NCBI RefSeq assembly: GCF_020829625.1
Contig: NZ_JAIVFX010000009.1
Span: forward strand, 62,001 to 126,000
From: Nostoc sp. XA010
Lineage (GTDB): Bacteria; Cyanobacteriota; Cyanobacteriia; Cyanobacteriales; Nostocaceae
Direction: 5' to 3'
DNA: 64,000 bases
A model generated the notes under the pieces. That model did no database searches. It was given only the letters and a program-made list of their open reading frames with translations, and was not told where the DNA came from. Shown here one piece after another: positions 1 to 9,556 of the stretch (within the stretch, counting starts at the first letter, position 1; every line of letters starts with the position of its first letter). Position numbers and translations under genes: made by a program.

Positions 1-3000
1 ATTGTTCGAGAAGATGGAACCGAGAATAAAAGCTTAGTAGCTTATATAACTGTCCAGCCACAGCAGACAATCGCAATTCCCGAACTGCGTCGCTTTTTAG
101 AATCAAAACTGCCAAATTATATGGTGCCAACGGCTATTGTGGTGTTAAAGGTGTTACCCTTGACACCCAATGGCAAGATAGACAGACGAGCATTACCAGC
201 ACCTGACCTAACACAACTAATATCTGAATCTAATTTTGTCGCTCCTTCCACACCAGTAGAAGAAATGCTAGCTGGAATTTGGGCGCAGGTACTTGGTTTA
301 GAAAAGATAGGCGTAAACGATAACTTCTTTGATTTGGGGGGACATTCCTTAATTGCAACTCGTGTTATGTCTCAGATACGGCAAGTATTTGAGGTTGAGA
401 TACCTTTACGTCGCTTGTTTGAGTTGCCAACAGTAAGCGAGTTAGCCAAAGAGATTCAAACAGCGATTAACGCCGACAAAAGATTAGAAGTACCGCCCAT
501 CAAACCCATTGCGAGATCGCAACAATTACCCCTATCTTTTGCCCAACAGCGATTATGGTTTTTGAGCGAGTTAGAGCCAAATAGCCCTTTTTACAATATT
601 CCTGCGGCTGTGCGCTTAGAAGGACAATTGAATCTCGCAGCACTAGAACAGAGTTTTAATGAAATTCTCCGCCGTCACGAAGTCTTGCGAACTAATTTTC
701 GGACAGTTGCAGGGCAAGCCATAGCCGTTATTTCGCCAGCAACACCGCAGTTATTATCAGTAATTGACCTGAGCGAATTACCTCCGGCTCAACAAGAAAC
801 CCAGGTTAGACAACTAGCCTTAGCAGAGGCGCAACAGCCATTTAACCTTGAGGCTGACACTCTGCTACGAGTGAAATTACTCCGCCTGAGTGAACAGGAA
901 TATGTGACACTCTTGACCATGCATCACATTGTCTCTGATGGTTGGTCAATAGATGTGCTAGTGCGTGAACTAGCAACACTTTATCAAGCTTTTTCCCAGA
1001 GGCAACCGTCACCTTTACTTGAAATTGAAATTCAGTATGCAGACTTCGCCGCTTGGCAGAGACAATGGCTTGAGAAAGAAGTACTAGAATCCCAGCTTGC
1101 TTACTGGCGAAAACAGCTAGATGGTGCGCCAGCAGTCCTAGAGTTACCAACTGACTATCCGCGACCAGCTATTCAATCCTCCCGTGGTGCCACCTATTCT
1201 TTCTGTTTGTCAAAAGACCAATCTCTGGCACTAAAATCTTTGAGTCGGCAACAGGGAAGCACGTTATTCATGACCTTGCTGGCAGCTTTTAAGACATTAC
1301 TACACCGCTACACTGGCAGCAATGATATTGTCATAGGTTCTCCCATCGCTAATCGTAACTACAACCAGATAGAAGGGTTAATTGGTTTCTTTGTCAATAC
1401 CCTAGTGTTGCGAACTAATCTTGGAGGCAATCCCAGTTTTTCAGAGGTGCTGCATCGAGTCAAAGAAGTAGCTTTAGGGGCTTATACCCACCAAGATACG
1501 CCTTTTGAACTTCTAATAGAAAAAATGCAGCCACAGCGAGACTTAAGCCATACACCTCTATTTCAGGTGATGTTTGTGCTGCAAAATGCACAAAACTCAG
1601 AGATTGAGTTAACGGGTTTGACTTTAAGTACTCTCGAAACTGACAGTGGTACTGCGAAGTTCGATTTGACTCTAGATATGAGAGAGACAGAAGAGGGATT
1701 AGTAGGCACTCTAGAGTACAGTATCGACTTATTCGAGCCGCAAACTATACAAAGCATGGCAGGGCATTTACAGACATTATTAGGTAGTATCATTGCCAAT
1801 CCAGAGCAACGACTTTCGGAATTATCCCTGTTAACAGCAGCTGAACAAAGCCAACTATTAGCAGACTGGAATCAAACTCAGGTTGAGTATTCCTCAGATC
1901 AGTGCATCCATCAACTATTTGAAGCACAGGTAGAACGTACACCAGATGCAGTAGCAGTAGTATTTGAAAATGAGCAACTTACCTATCGCCAACTCAATCA
2001 GCGAGCCAACCAACTAGCACATTACTTACAAAAATTGGGTGTTGGTGCAGAGGTGTTAGTGGAAATTTGTGTCGAGCGATCGCTGGAAGTGGTAATTGGG
2101 TTATTAGCCATCCTCAAAGCTGGTAGTGCTTATATACCCCTTGACCCAGCGTATCCATCGGAACGTTTAGCTTTTATCTTAGAAGATGCCCAAGCCCCAG
2201 TATTAGTAACTCAAGCCAATCTTGTGCAGGAAATCCCTCAACACAACGGCAAAGTTGTTTATTTAGATGCGGATTGGTCGCTGATTGCCCAACAAAGTCA
2301 GGAAAATTTATGTTGTAGCGTAACTACTGAGAATCTAGCTTATGTCATTTATACCTCTGGTTCTACAGGCAAGCCCAAGGGTGTACAGATTCCTCACGGT
2401 GCTTTGAGTAACTTCTTGCAAGCTATGCGGAAAACACCAGGGTTGACCGAGCAAGATACTTTGCTAGCCGTCACTACCATATCCTTTGATATTGCCGCAT
2501 TAGAACTTTTTCTCCCTATCATAGTGGGTGGTCGCTTGGTGATCGCTAGCCGGGAAATTGCCTCAGACGCAATGCAGCTATCAGCAAAGATCAGTGATTC
2601 AAAAGCTACAGTTATACAAGCTACACCAGCTACTTGGCAGTTACTTATGGCAGCTAATTGGCAGGGTAATCATTCATTGAAAATTCTCTGTGGTGGCGAA
2701 GCTTTACCTAGACAGCTGGCAAATCAGTTAGTTGATAAGTGTGGATCTGTGTGGAATATGTACGGCCCGACAGAAACTACTATTTGGTCGTCAGCCTGTC
2801 TAGTCAAAACTGATAGTAACACCGTACCAATTAGCCACCCGATTGCTAACACACAATTTTATATTCTCGACCAACACACTCAGTTAGTTCCTGTTGGTGT
2901 ACCAGGTGAACTTCATATAGGTGGGGCAGGACTTGCACGAGGCTATCTCAACCGTCCAGAACTGACTGCACAAAAATTTATCCCCAATCCTTTCAGCGAC

Positions 3001-5133
3001 AAATGGGGGGCACGTCTTTACAAAACGAGTGACTTGGCACGCTATTTACCTAGTGGCGAGATTGAATATATCGGTCGCATTGACCATCAGGTCAAACTTC
3101 GCGGTTTCCGCATTGAGTTGGGAGAAATTGAAGCCGTCATCAACCAACACCCAAGTGTAACAAAAACTGTAGCCATTGACCGAGAAGACATACCAGGGCA
3201 AAAACGTCTAGTTGCCTATTTGGTACTTGAGCGATCGCAAACACTCGCAGCAAATCAACTGCGTAGTTTTCTCAAACAGCACTTACCAGATTATATGATT
3301 CCCTCAGCTTTTGTGGAACTGGAGACACTGCCGTTGACTCCTAATGGCAAGGTAGATCGACGCGCGCTGCCAGTTCCTGAGTCTGCTGTAATTACAACTG
3401 CGGAAACTTATGTTGCACCTCGTACTCCAATTGAGGAGGTACTAGCAGGAATCTGGACAGAAGTACTTGGTGTAAATGGCTTTGGCATTGATGATAACTT
3501 TTTTGATTTAGGCGGACATTCACTGTTAGCAACTCAGCTAATATCTCGCCTGCGGGACACTTTTAGAATAGAGATACCGCTAAGTTATTTGTTTGAGTCG
3601 CCAACTATAGCAGAATGCGCCCAAAGAATCGAAACTAAAATCAGAACTGGGGAAAAATTAGAAGCTCCACCAATCAAACCTGTTAATAGAAGTGAAAACT
3701 TAGCTTTATCTTTTGCTCAACAAAGATTATGGTTACTCGATCAATTAGACCCAGGAAATAATACCTATAATGATCCTATATCTGTGCGTTTGAGCGGTTC
3801 ACTCAACATCACAGCCTTAGAGCAAAGCCTAAATGCGATCGTAAGTCGTCACGAAATCTTACGCACAGTTTTCGTTACAGTCGAAGGGCAACCAGTCCAG
3901 AAAATTCAACCGATTACGGAGATTAGTATACCGATAGTAGACTTAAGAGTAAATGAGCGATCCCCCCAACAACGAGAAGCTGAAGCACAGCGCATTGCAC
4001 TCGAAGAGGCACAACACCTGTTCAACCTAGCTCAAGGGCCACTAATACGAGCCACCCTACTCCAACTAGACGAAACAGAGTATGTATTTCTGCTAACAAT
4101 GCACCACATTATCTCCGATTTGTGGTCAATGACAATACTCATTCAAGAACTAGCAGACTTTTACGCAGCTTTTAGCCAAAACAAATCGCTGACACTCCCA
4201 GACTTGCCAATTCAGTATGCAGATTTTGCTGTTTGGCAAAGAGAATGGATGCAAGGAAAGGTGCTAGAAACTCAACTAAATTACTGGAAACAGCAACTCA
4301 AAGACGCACCAACAAAGCTAGAATTACCCACAGATAAACCTCGACCTTTACAGCCAACTTATACTGGCACAACCCAATCATTTCACCTACCCAAAGACCT
4401 CAGCGATGCACTGAGATTACTTAGCAAGCGAGAGGATGTAACCCTCTCTATGACCTTGCTAACAACGTTCAACGTTTTGCTGCACTATTACACCAAGCAA
4501 GAGGATATTGTTGTAGGTTCGCCTATTGCTAACCGCAACCGCAGTGAAATTGAAGGATTAATTGGCTTTTTTGTTAATAGTTTAGCTCTGCGGACAGACC
4601 TTTCAAGAAATCCCAGTTTTAGTGAATTGCTAAGACGGACACGCGAAGTAAATTTAGGAGCTTATGCTCATCAGGATTTGCCCTTTGAAAAGTTAGTCGC
4701 AGAATTGCAAATAAAGAGAGACTTGAATTATAATCCACTGTTTCAAGTATGGTTTGCTTTTCAGAATATAGCCACACCAGATATTCAAAAACTCACTTTG
4801 TATTTACCCGATCTCACCCTTAGCCCATTTGAAATTAACAAGCAGAGTTCACCGTTTGATTTAGCACTAATACTTTCAGAAGAACCTGAAGGTATTAGTG
4901 CTTGCTTTGAGTATAAAACTGATTTATTTGAATCCAGCACTATAGGATGCATGATAGAAGCATTAGAAATGATTTTGCGATGTGTAGTTACGCAACCAGA
5001 AATCCAACTTAACCAATTAGTTGCAAAACTCAATGAATCAAACCAAGAAAAAGAACTCGTTAGAGAACAAGCATATAAAAATACAATTCGTCAGAAACTA
5101 GGTCAAATTAAGCAAAAATCTCATCGTCAATAA
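1..5133 (+). CDS. NRPS, 5'-partial: (A)-PCP-C-A(Gly)-PCP-C
   Basis: The reading frame is open from base 1, so the gene starts upstream. Bases 1-210 encode the end of an adenylation (A) domain with the A10 motif NGKIDRRAL. A carrier (PCP) follows, with phosphopantetheine Ser codon 346-348 in LGGHS. A condensation (C) domain covers about 490-1830 with intact HHIVSDG near 921. A second A domain covers about 1890-3390, with YTSGSTGKPKG near 2350. Its ten-residue pocket, aligned by eye to GrsA, reads DILQLGMIWK, one residue from the Gly code DILQLGLIWK. A second PCP has its Ser at 3520. The protein ends with a second C domain (about 3690-5030) whose motif is HHIISDL, with Gly replaced by Leu. Ending on a C domain means the acceptor lies in a later protein: 6299-9538 is the likely partner. 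The stop is 5 bp from the next ATG. Domain calls are firm; the substrate is inferred. Confidence 0.95.
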   Translation: MVREDGTENKSLVAYITVQPQQTIAIPELRRFLESKLPNYMVPTAIVVLKVLPLTPNGKIDRRALPAPDLTQLISESNFVAPSTPVEEMLAGIWAQVLGLEKIGVNDNFFDLGGHSLIATRVMSQIRQVFEVEIPLRRLFELPTVSELAKEIQTAINADKRLEVPPIKPIARSQQLPLSFAQQRLWFLSELEPNSPFYNIPAAVRLEGQLNLAALEQSFNEILRRHEVLRTNFRTVAGQAIAVISPATPQLLSVIDLSELPPAQQETQVRQLALAEAQQPFNLEADTLLRVKLLRLSEQEYVTLLTMHHIVSDGWSIDVLVRELATLYQAFSQRQPSPLLEIEIQYADFAAWQRQWLEKEVLESQLAYWRKQLDGAPAVLELPTDYPRPAIQSSRGATYSFCLSKDQSLALKSLSRQQGSTLFMTLLAAFKTLLHRYTGSNDIVIGSPIANRNYNQIEGLIGFFVNTLVLRTNLGGNPSFSEVLHRVKEVALGAYTHQDTPFELLIEKMQPQRDLSHTPLFQVMFVLQNAQNSEIELTGLTLSTLETDSGTAKFDLTLDMRETEEGLVGTLEYSIDLFEPQTIQSMAGHLQTLLGSIIANPEQRLSELSLLTAAEQSQLLADWNQTQVEYSSDQCIHQLFEAQVERTPDAVAVVFENEQLTYRQLNQRANQLAHYLQKLGVGAEVLVEICVERSLEVVIGLLAILKAGSAYIPLDPAYPSERLAFILEDAQAPVLVTQANLVQEIPQHNGKVVYLDADWSLIAQQSQENLCCSVTTENLAYVIYTSGSTGKPKGVQIPHGALSNFLQAMRKTPGLTEQDTLLAVTTISFDIAALELFLPIIVGGRLVIASREIASDAMQLSAKISDSKATVIQATPATWQLLMAANWQGNHSLKILCGGEALPRQLANQLVDKCGSVWNMYGPTETTIWSSACLVKTDSNTVPISHPIANTQFYILDQHTQLVPVGVPGELHIGGAGLARGYLNRPELTAQKFIPNPFSDKWGARLYKTSDLARYLPSGEIEYIGRIDHQVKLRGFRIELGEIEAVINQHPSVTKTVAIDREDIPGQKRLVAYLVLERSQTLAANQLRSFLKQHLPDYMIPSAFVELETLPLTPNGKVDRRALPVPESAVITTAETYVAPRTPIEEVLAGIWTEVLGVNGFGIDDNFFDLGGHSLLATQLISRLRDTFRIEIPLSYLFESPTIAECAQRIETKIRTGEKLEAPPIKPVNRSENLALSFAQQRLWLLDQLDPGNNTYNDPISVRLSGSLNITALEQSLNAIVSRHEILRTVFVTVEGQPVQKIQPITEISIPIVDLRVNERSPQQREAEAQRIALEEAQHLFNLAQGPLIRATLLQLDETEYVFLLTMHHIISDLWSMTILIQELADFYAAFSQNKSLTLPDLPIQYADFAVWQREWMQGKVLETQLNYWKQQLKDAPTKLELPTDKPRPLQPTYTGTTQSFHLPKDLSDALRLLSKREDVTLSMTLLTTFNVLLHYYTKQEDIVVGSPIANRNRSEIEGLIGFFVNSLALRTDLSRNPSFSELLRRTREVNLGAYAHQDLPFEKLVAELQIKRDLNYNPLFQVWFAFQNIATPDIQKLTLYLPDLTLSPFEINKQSSPFDLALILSEEPEGISACFEYKTDLFESSTIGCMIEALEMILRCVVTQPEIQLNQLVAKLNESNQEKELVREQAYKNTIRQKLGQIKQKSHRQ

Positions 5134-5138
5134 ATACT

Positions 5139-6185
5139 ATGAACAATCTTGGCTCACAAAAAAAGCAAAGTATAGGCAATCTGGGAAACATCAAAAGAAA
5201 AACTATTAAGGTGTCCCCAGCCGAATTAGTAGAAATTAAGCCGTTACTTCCTGGGAAAAATATTCCTGTCTTAGTTCAACCTGTTGTCGAAGGAGTGAAT
5301 CTTTTTAGCTGGGCGAATAACAATCGAGAAATGATCGCCAAGCTTTTGTTAGAGCATAGAGCCTTACTTTTTAGAAACTTCGGTGTCTCTACAGCCAACC
5401 AATTCAACGAGTTCATCCAAGCAACTTCTAACGGGGAGTTACTAGAATACCGCGATCGCTCCTCACCTCGTCACGTAATTAGTGATAAAATATACACTTC
5501 TACTGATTACCCTGCGGAGCATAGTATCTTTTTACATAACGAAGGTACATATTGGTTGCGCTGGCCTCTAAAAATATACTTTTGCTGTCTTCAAGCTTCT
5601 CAACAAGGAGGGGAAACACCCATTGCTGATTGTCGCAAGATTTTTGCACGCATAGATCCAAAAGTGAGAGAGCGTTTTATCGAAAAGAAAGTGTTGTACG
5701 TTCGCAACTACAACGATGGATTGGGACTTCCTTGGCAAACAGTCTTTCAAACTACAAACAAAGCAGAAGTAGAAGAATATTGTCGTAATAATGATATTGA
5801 ATTTGAGTGGAAAGATGGCGAGCGGCTCCGAACTCGTTTCTGTCGTCAAGCCATAGCCAAACATACCCAAACAGGCGAATTTGTATGGTTCAATCATGCC
5901 ACCTTTTTTCATATTTCAACCCTAGAAACTAAAATAAAAGAAGCATTACTAACATTCAAAGAAAAAGATTTACCAAATAACACCTATTATGGTGATGGTT
6001 ACCCAATTGAAGCTTCAGTATTAGATGAATTGCGAGATGCATATTACCAAGAAAAGGTCTCTTTTCCTTGGCAAGCAGGGGATATATTAATGCTAGATAA
6101 TATGTCAATAGCACACGGAAGGGAGCCATTTATAGGACAACGGCAAGTTTTAGTAGGCATGGCAGAACCGTTTAGCAATCGATAA
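5139..6185 (+). CDS. TauD/TfdA (SyrP-like) Fe(II)/2-oxoglutarate dioxygenase, NRPS tailoring beta-hydroxylase candidate
   Basis: This 348-residue protein belongs to the TauD/TfdA superfamily. The iron triad is visible: H133 and E135 in FLHNEGTYW, and H326 in SIAHGREPF; R335 is the likely 2-oxoglutarate-binding Arg. The HxE form rather than HxD is what I recall for SyrP-type hydroxylases acting on carrier-bound amino acids. It is clearly homologous over its length to the C-terminal domain of the NRPS at 9557-15292; both share RWPxKI, GETPIxDCRK, YVRNYxDGL and PWQxGDxLMLDN. Its first 35 residues are basic and linker-like, and resemble the linker before that fused domain. This suggests a domain split off as its own gene. 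It sits 5 bp after an NRPS ending in C and before one starting with a degenerate C domain, so hydroxylation of the His-like residue loaded by 6299-9538 is the best guess. Reaction and substrate are inferred. Confidence 0.88.
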   Translation: MNNLGSQKKQSIGNLGNIKRKTIKVSPAELVEIKPLLPGKNIPVLVQPVVEGVNLFSWANNNREMIAKLLLEHRALLFRNFGVSTANQFNEFIQATSNGELLEYRDRSSPRHVISDKIYTSTDYPAEHSIFLHNEGTYWLRWPLKIYFCCLQASQQGGETPIADCRKIFARIDPKVRERFIEKKVLYVRNYNDGLGLPWQTVFQTTNKAEVEEYCRNNDIEFEWKDGERLRTRFCRQAIAKHTQTGEFVWFNHATFFHISTLETKIKEALLTFKEKDLPNNTYYGDGYPIEASVLDELRDAYYQEKVSFPWQAGDILMLDNMSIAHGREPFIGQRQVLVGMAEPFSNR

Positions 6186-6298
6186 TATTACTATTTTTGT
6201 TAATTAACAGCTAAATCTAAATTTAAGCTCATTAGTAATAGTTAATAACAATAACAAAAACCACCTAACTTTATTTATCAACAGAGAAGGATAGAAAA
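6186..6298 (+). other. AT-rich spacer between the dioxygenase and the next NRPS
   Basis: A 113-bp AT-rich spacer and the largest gap among the first NRPS genes. It holds a purine-rich ribosome site (AGAGAAGGA) about 10 bp before the ATG at 6299. No convincing terminator hairpin is seen, so transcription probably reads through. Confidence 0.4.
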
Positions 6299-9200
6299 AT
6301 GCAAACAGAAATTTTAGAAGGAGTACGACTTTCGCCACAGCAAAAAAATCTGTGGATGTTACAGCGAACAAATAATAATCAACGGACTTATCGCTCTCAA
6401 TGTGCTGTCCTTATAGAGGGCAACGTCAACCCAGCTATCCTCAAACAAGCTGTCCAAGATATCGTCAATCGACAGGAAATTCTTCGCACTAATTTTAAAT
6501 GCTTGCCAGGTATGGATCTTCCTGTCCAGGTAATAACAGACAGCAGCATCTTCTGGAAAGATGAATGTAATTTGAGTGATTATACTTTTTCCCAGCAAGA
6601 GACAGAAATTGAAAAAAGTTTTGCTCAAATGCTCCAGCTCCCTTTCAATTTTGAGCAGAACTCTGTTGTTTACGCATCTTTATTCACTCTATCGCCTCAA
6701 AAATATGTACTTATAATTAGTTTGCCCGCACTTTGTGCTGATTCGGCAACACTGAGAAACTTAGTGCGTAAAATTAGCAATTATTATGAACTTTGCTTGA
6801 CTGGTGAAGAATTATCTGATGAATCAATTCAATATGCTGATATTGCTGAATGGCAAAATGAATTACTTGAGGCAGAAGATACAAAAATAGGAAGAGAATA
6901 TTGGCGCAAGCAAGATATTTTTCAGTTTTTGAATTTGCATCTACCATTAGAGAATCAGCAAGAAGTCAACTCAGATTTTCAACCGCAAATTTTTTCTGTA
7001 ACAATCAATCCCGAAATTGCAGAAAAAATAGTAGCATTGGCGCAAGAATATAATACTTCTGTAGATATATTTTTACTAACTTGTTGGCAAATATTGCTAA
7101 TGCGTTTGACTGGACAGCTAGATATTGTTATTGGTACGGCAGGCGATGGTCGTCAATATGAGGAGTTAAGTAGTGCTTTAGGACTATTGACAAAATATTT
7201 ACCCCTACATTGTCATTTATCAGAAAGCAGCCACCTCAAAGATATATTAAATCAGAATAATAAATCTATACCAGAAATTTATGAATGGCAGGATAGTTTT
7301 AATTGGGAACTAATTAAAAGCACAAATATCAATAATAATATTGCTGACTTTTTTCCTTTTTGTTTTGAATTTGAGTTACAGCCTGCTAGCTATTCTACTG
7401 CTGATGTTTCGTTCTCAATTTATAAACAATATGTTTGCACTGACACGTTCAAAGTCAAATGTTCCTGTTGGTATCAAAATGAGGCGCTGATTGTCGATTT
7501 TTATTATGATTCTCACTTATTTTCGGCAGAGAATATTAAAAGCTTGGCAGGAAAATTTGAGACGTTGTTAAATAGCACACTCAACCAACCCTCAGCAACA
7601 ATTAGGGAGTTAGAAATACTTAATTCCGTTGAGTTACAGCAACTATTAATTGAATTTAACAACACGCAGGTAGATTACCCAAAAAACAAGTGCATTCACC
7701 AGCTATTTGAGGAGCAAGTAGAAAAAACACCAAACAAAATAGCTGTTACTTTGAACGATAAGAAATTAACTTATAGTGAATTAAATACCCGTGCTAATCA
7801 ACTAGCCCATTACCTTAGACAATTAGGTGTAAAACCAGAGGTTTTGGTGGGGATTTGCGTTGAGCGATCGCTCGATATGATTGTTGGCATTCTTGGTATC
7901 CTCAAAGCTGGTGGAGCATATCTACCAATAGATCCAAAATATCCCAAAGAACGGCTGGCATTCTTATTGTCAGATACTCAAACACCTGTTTTGCTGACGC
8001 AGCAACACCTAGTAGAAAATTTGCCTGTACACAAAGCAAAAACAATCTGTCTAGACACAGAATGGGAAACTATTACCCAACAAAACGCAGCGAATTTTGT
8101 TACTAAAGTAACATCTGAAAATTTAGTTTATGTTATTTATACCTCTGGTTCTACAGGCAAACCTAAAGGAGTAAAAATTACGCATCGCAATCTAGTTCAC
8201 TCAACGATTGCTCGGATTAATTACTACCAAGAACCCTTAACTAGTTTCTTATTGCTCTCGTCTTTTGCTTTCGATAGTTCAGTCGCAGGAATTTTTTGGA
8301 CTTTGTGTCAAGGAGGAACGCTGTTCTTTCCTCAAGAAGGTGGAGAACTGGATTTACCAGAACTAAGTAAACTAATTGCCCAAAATCGCATATCACATAC
8401 ATTAAGCCTGCCTTCACTCTATGCCCTACTTTTAGAACAGGCACAACCAGAAAATTTGGCATCACTTCGCACCATTATCGTAGCGGGTGAACCTTGTCCG
8501 AAAACATTGGTGACGCGCCATTTGGAGTTACTGCCAAATACATCTTTGTTCAACGAGTATGGCCCAACTGAAGGAACAGTTTGGAGCAGCGTATATCCTT
8601 GTCGTGTGCCAGAACTAGGAACGCAAATATCTATCGGCCGCCCGATCGCCAACACGCAAATCTATTTACTAGATTCGCATTTGCATCCAGTTCCTTTGGG
8701 TGTACCTGGAGAACTGTATATTAGTGGCGAGGGTTTAGCATCAGGCTACCTCAATCGCCCTGATTTGACTGCGGAAAAATTTATCCTAAACCCATTTAGC
8801 CATCAAGAGGGCGTTCGCCTGTACAAAACTGGGGATTTAGCACGCTATCTTCCAGACGGTAATATTGAGTTTCTAGGAAGAATTGATCAGCAAGTGAAAA
8901 TCCGAGGTTTTCGGATTGAATTAAGTGAGATTGAGGCAGTACTAAGTCAAAATTCACAAGTGCGATCGCTCATAGTCATTGCCAGAGAAGATGAACCAGG
9001 GAACAAGCGTTTAGTAGCTTACATAGTACCGCAACAGGGATACTCACCCACTACTAGTGAGCTACGCCATTTTCTGGAAGAAAAACTACCTAATTACATG
9101 GTGCCATCAGCATTTGTGCAGTTAGATTCTTTACCGCATCTTCCGAACGGTAAAGTAGACATCAAAGCACTACCTGCACCAGAGACAATTAAATCTGATT

Positions 9201-9538
9201 TATCAGCTAATTTTGTCGCACCTCGGACTCCTGTAGAAGAAGCGATCGCCCAAATTTGGTCAGAAATTCTCGGTGTTGAGCAAGTGGGTATTCATGACGG
9301 TTTCTTTGAGTTGGGAGGACATTCCCTACTAGCCACACAAGTAATTTCTCGGTTACGTCAAACTTTGCAAGTAGAGTTGCCTTTGCGTCAGTTTTTTGAT
9401 GCGCCTACTGTTGCTGATTTAGCGATCGTGGTAGCCCAAACATTAGCGCAACAAACAGATGAGACAATGCTAGCCGAGATGTTAGCAGAGTTAGAGGCAG
9501 ACGAAATTTCATCTGTGTTTAGTGCAGACAATATTTAA
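6299..9538 (+). CDS. NRPS module: degenerate C (interface-like)-A(His-like)-PCP
   Basis: The protein has 1079 residues. Residues 1-430 form a condensation-fold domain that keeps the C1-like motif LSPQQKNLW, but HHxxxDG is replaced by PALCADS (about 6724-6744). Both catalytic His are gone, so it should not form peptide bonds. The A domain (about 455-965) has YTSGSTGKPKG. Its pocket, read by eye, is DSALIAEVWK; the closest code I know is His of bacitracin synthetase (DSELTAEVCK, 7 of 10 identical). The PCP Ser codon is at 9323. A degenerate C domain beside a SyrP-like hydroxylase matches the 'interface domain' that docks beta-hydroxylases in siderophore synthetases, where His and Asp are the known substrates. 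I therefore infer a beta-hydroxyhistidine module. The peptide bond would come from the C domain ending the NRPS at 1-5133. Specificity needs a proper predictor. Confidence 0.93.
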   Translation: MQTEILEGVRLSPQQKNLWMLQRTNNNQRTYRSQCAVLIEGNVNPAILKQAVQDIVNRQEILRTNFKCLPGMDLPVQVITDSSIFWKDECNLSDYTFSQQETEIEKSFAQMLQLPFNFEQNSVVYASLFTLSPQKYVLIISLPALCADSATLRNLVRKISNYYELCLTGEELSDESIQYADIAEWQNELLEAEDTKIGREYWRKQDIFQFLNLHLPLENQQEVNSDFQPQIFSVTINPEIAEKIVALAQEYNTSVDIFLLTCWQILLMRLTGQLDIVIGTAGDGRQYEELSSALGLLTKYLPLHCHLSESSHLKDILNQNNKSIPEIYEWQDSFNWELIKSTNINNNIADFFPFCFEFELQPASYSTADVSFSIYKQYVCTDTFKVKCSCWYQNEALIVDFYYDSHLFSAENIKSLAGKFETLLNSTLNQPSATIRELEILNSVELQQLLIEFNNTQVDYPKNKCIHQLFEEQVEKTPNKIAVTLNDKKLTYSELNTRANQLAHYLRQLGVKPEVLVGICVERSLDMIVGILGILKAGGAYLPIDPKYPKERLAFLLSDTQTPVLLTQQHLVENLPVHKAKTICLDTEWETITQQNAANFVTKVTSENLVYVIYTSGSTGKPKGVKITHRNLVHSTIARINYYQEPLTSFLLLSSFAFDSSVAGIFWTLCQGGTLFFPQEGGELDLPELSKLIAQNRISHTLSLPSLYALLLEQAQPENLASLRTIIVAGEPCPKTLVTRHLELLPNTSLFNEYGPTEGTVWSSVYPCRVPELGTQISIGRPIANTQIYLLDSHLHPVPLGVPGELYISGEGLASGYLNRPDLTAEKFILNPFSHQEGVRLYKTGDLARYLPDGNIEFLGRIDQQVKIRGFRIELSEIEAVLSQNSQVRSLIVIAREDEPGNKRLVAYIVPQQGYSPTTSELRHFLEEKLPNYMVPSAFVQLDSLPHLPNGKVDIKALPAPETIKSDLSANFVAPRTPVEEAIAQIWSEILGVEQVGIHDGFFELGGHSLLATQVISRLRQTLQVELPLRQFFDAPTVADLAIVVAQTLAQQTDETMLAEMLAELEADEISSVFSADNI

Positions 9539-9556
9539 TCAGGGAGAACGAAAATT

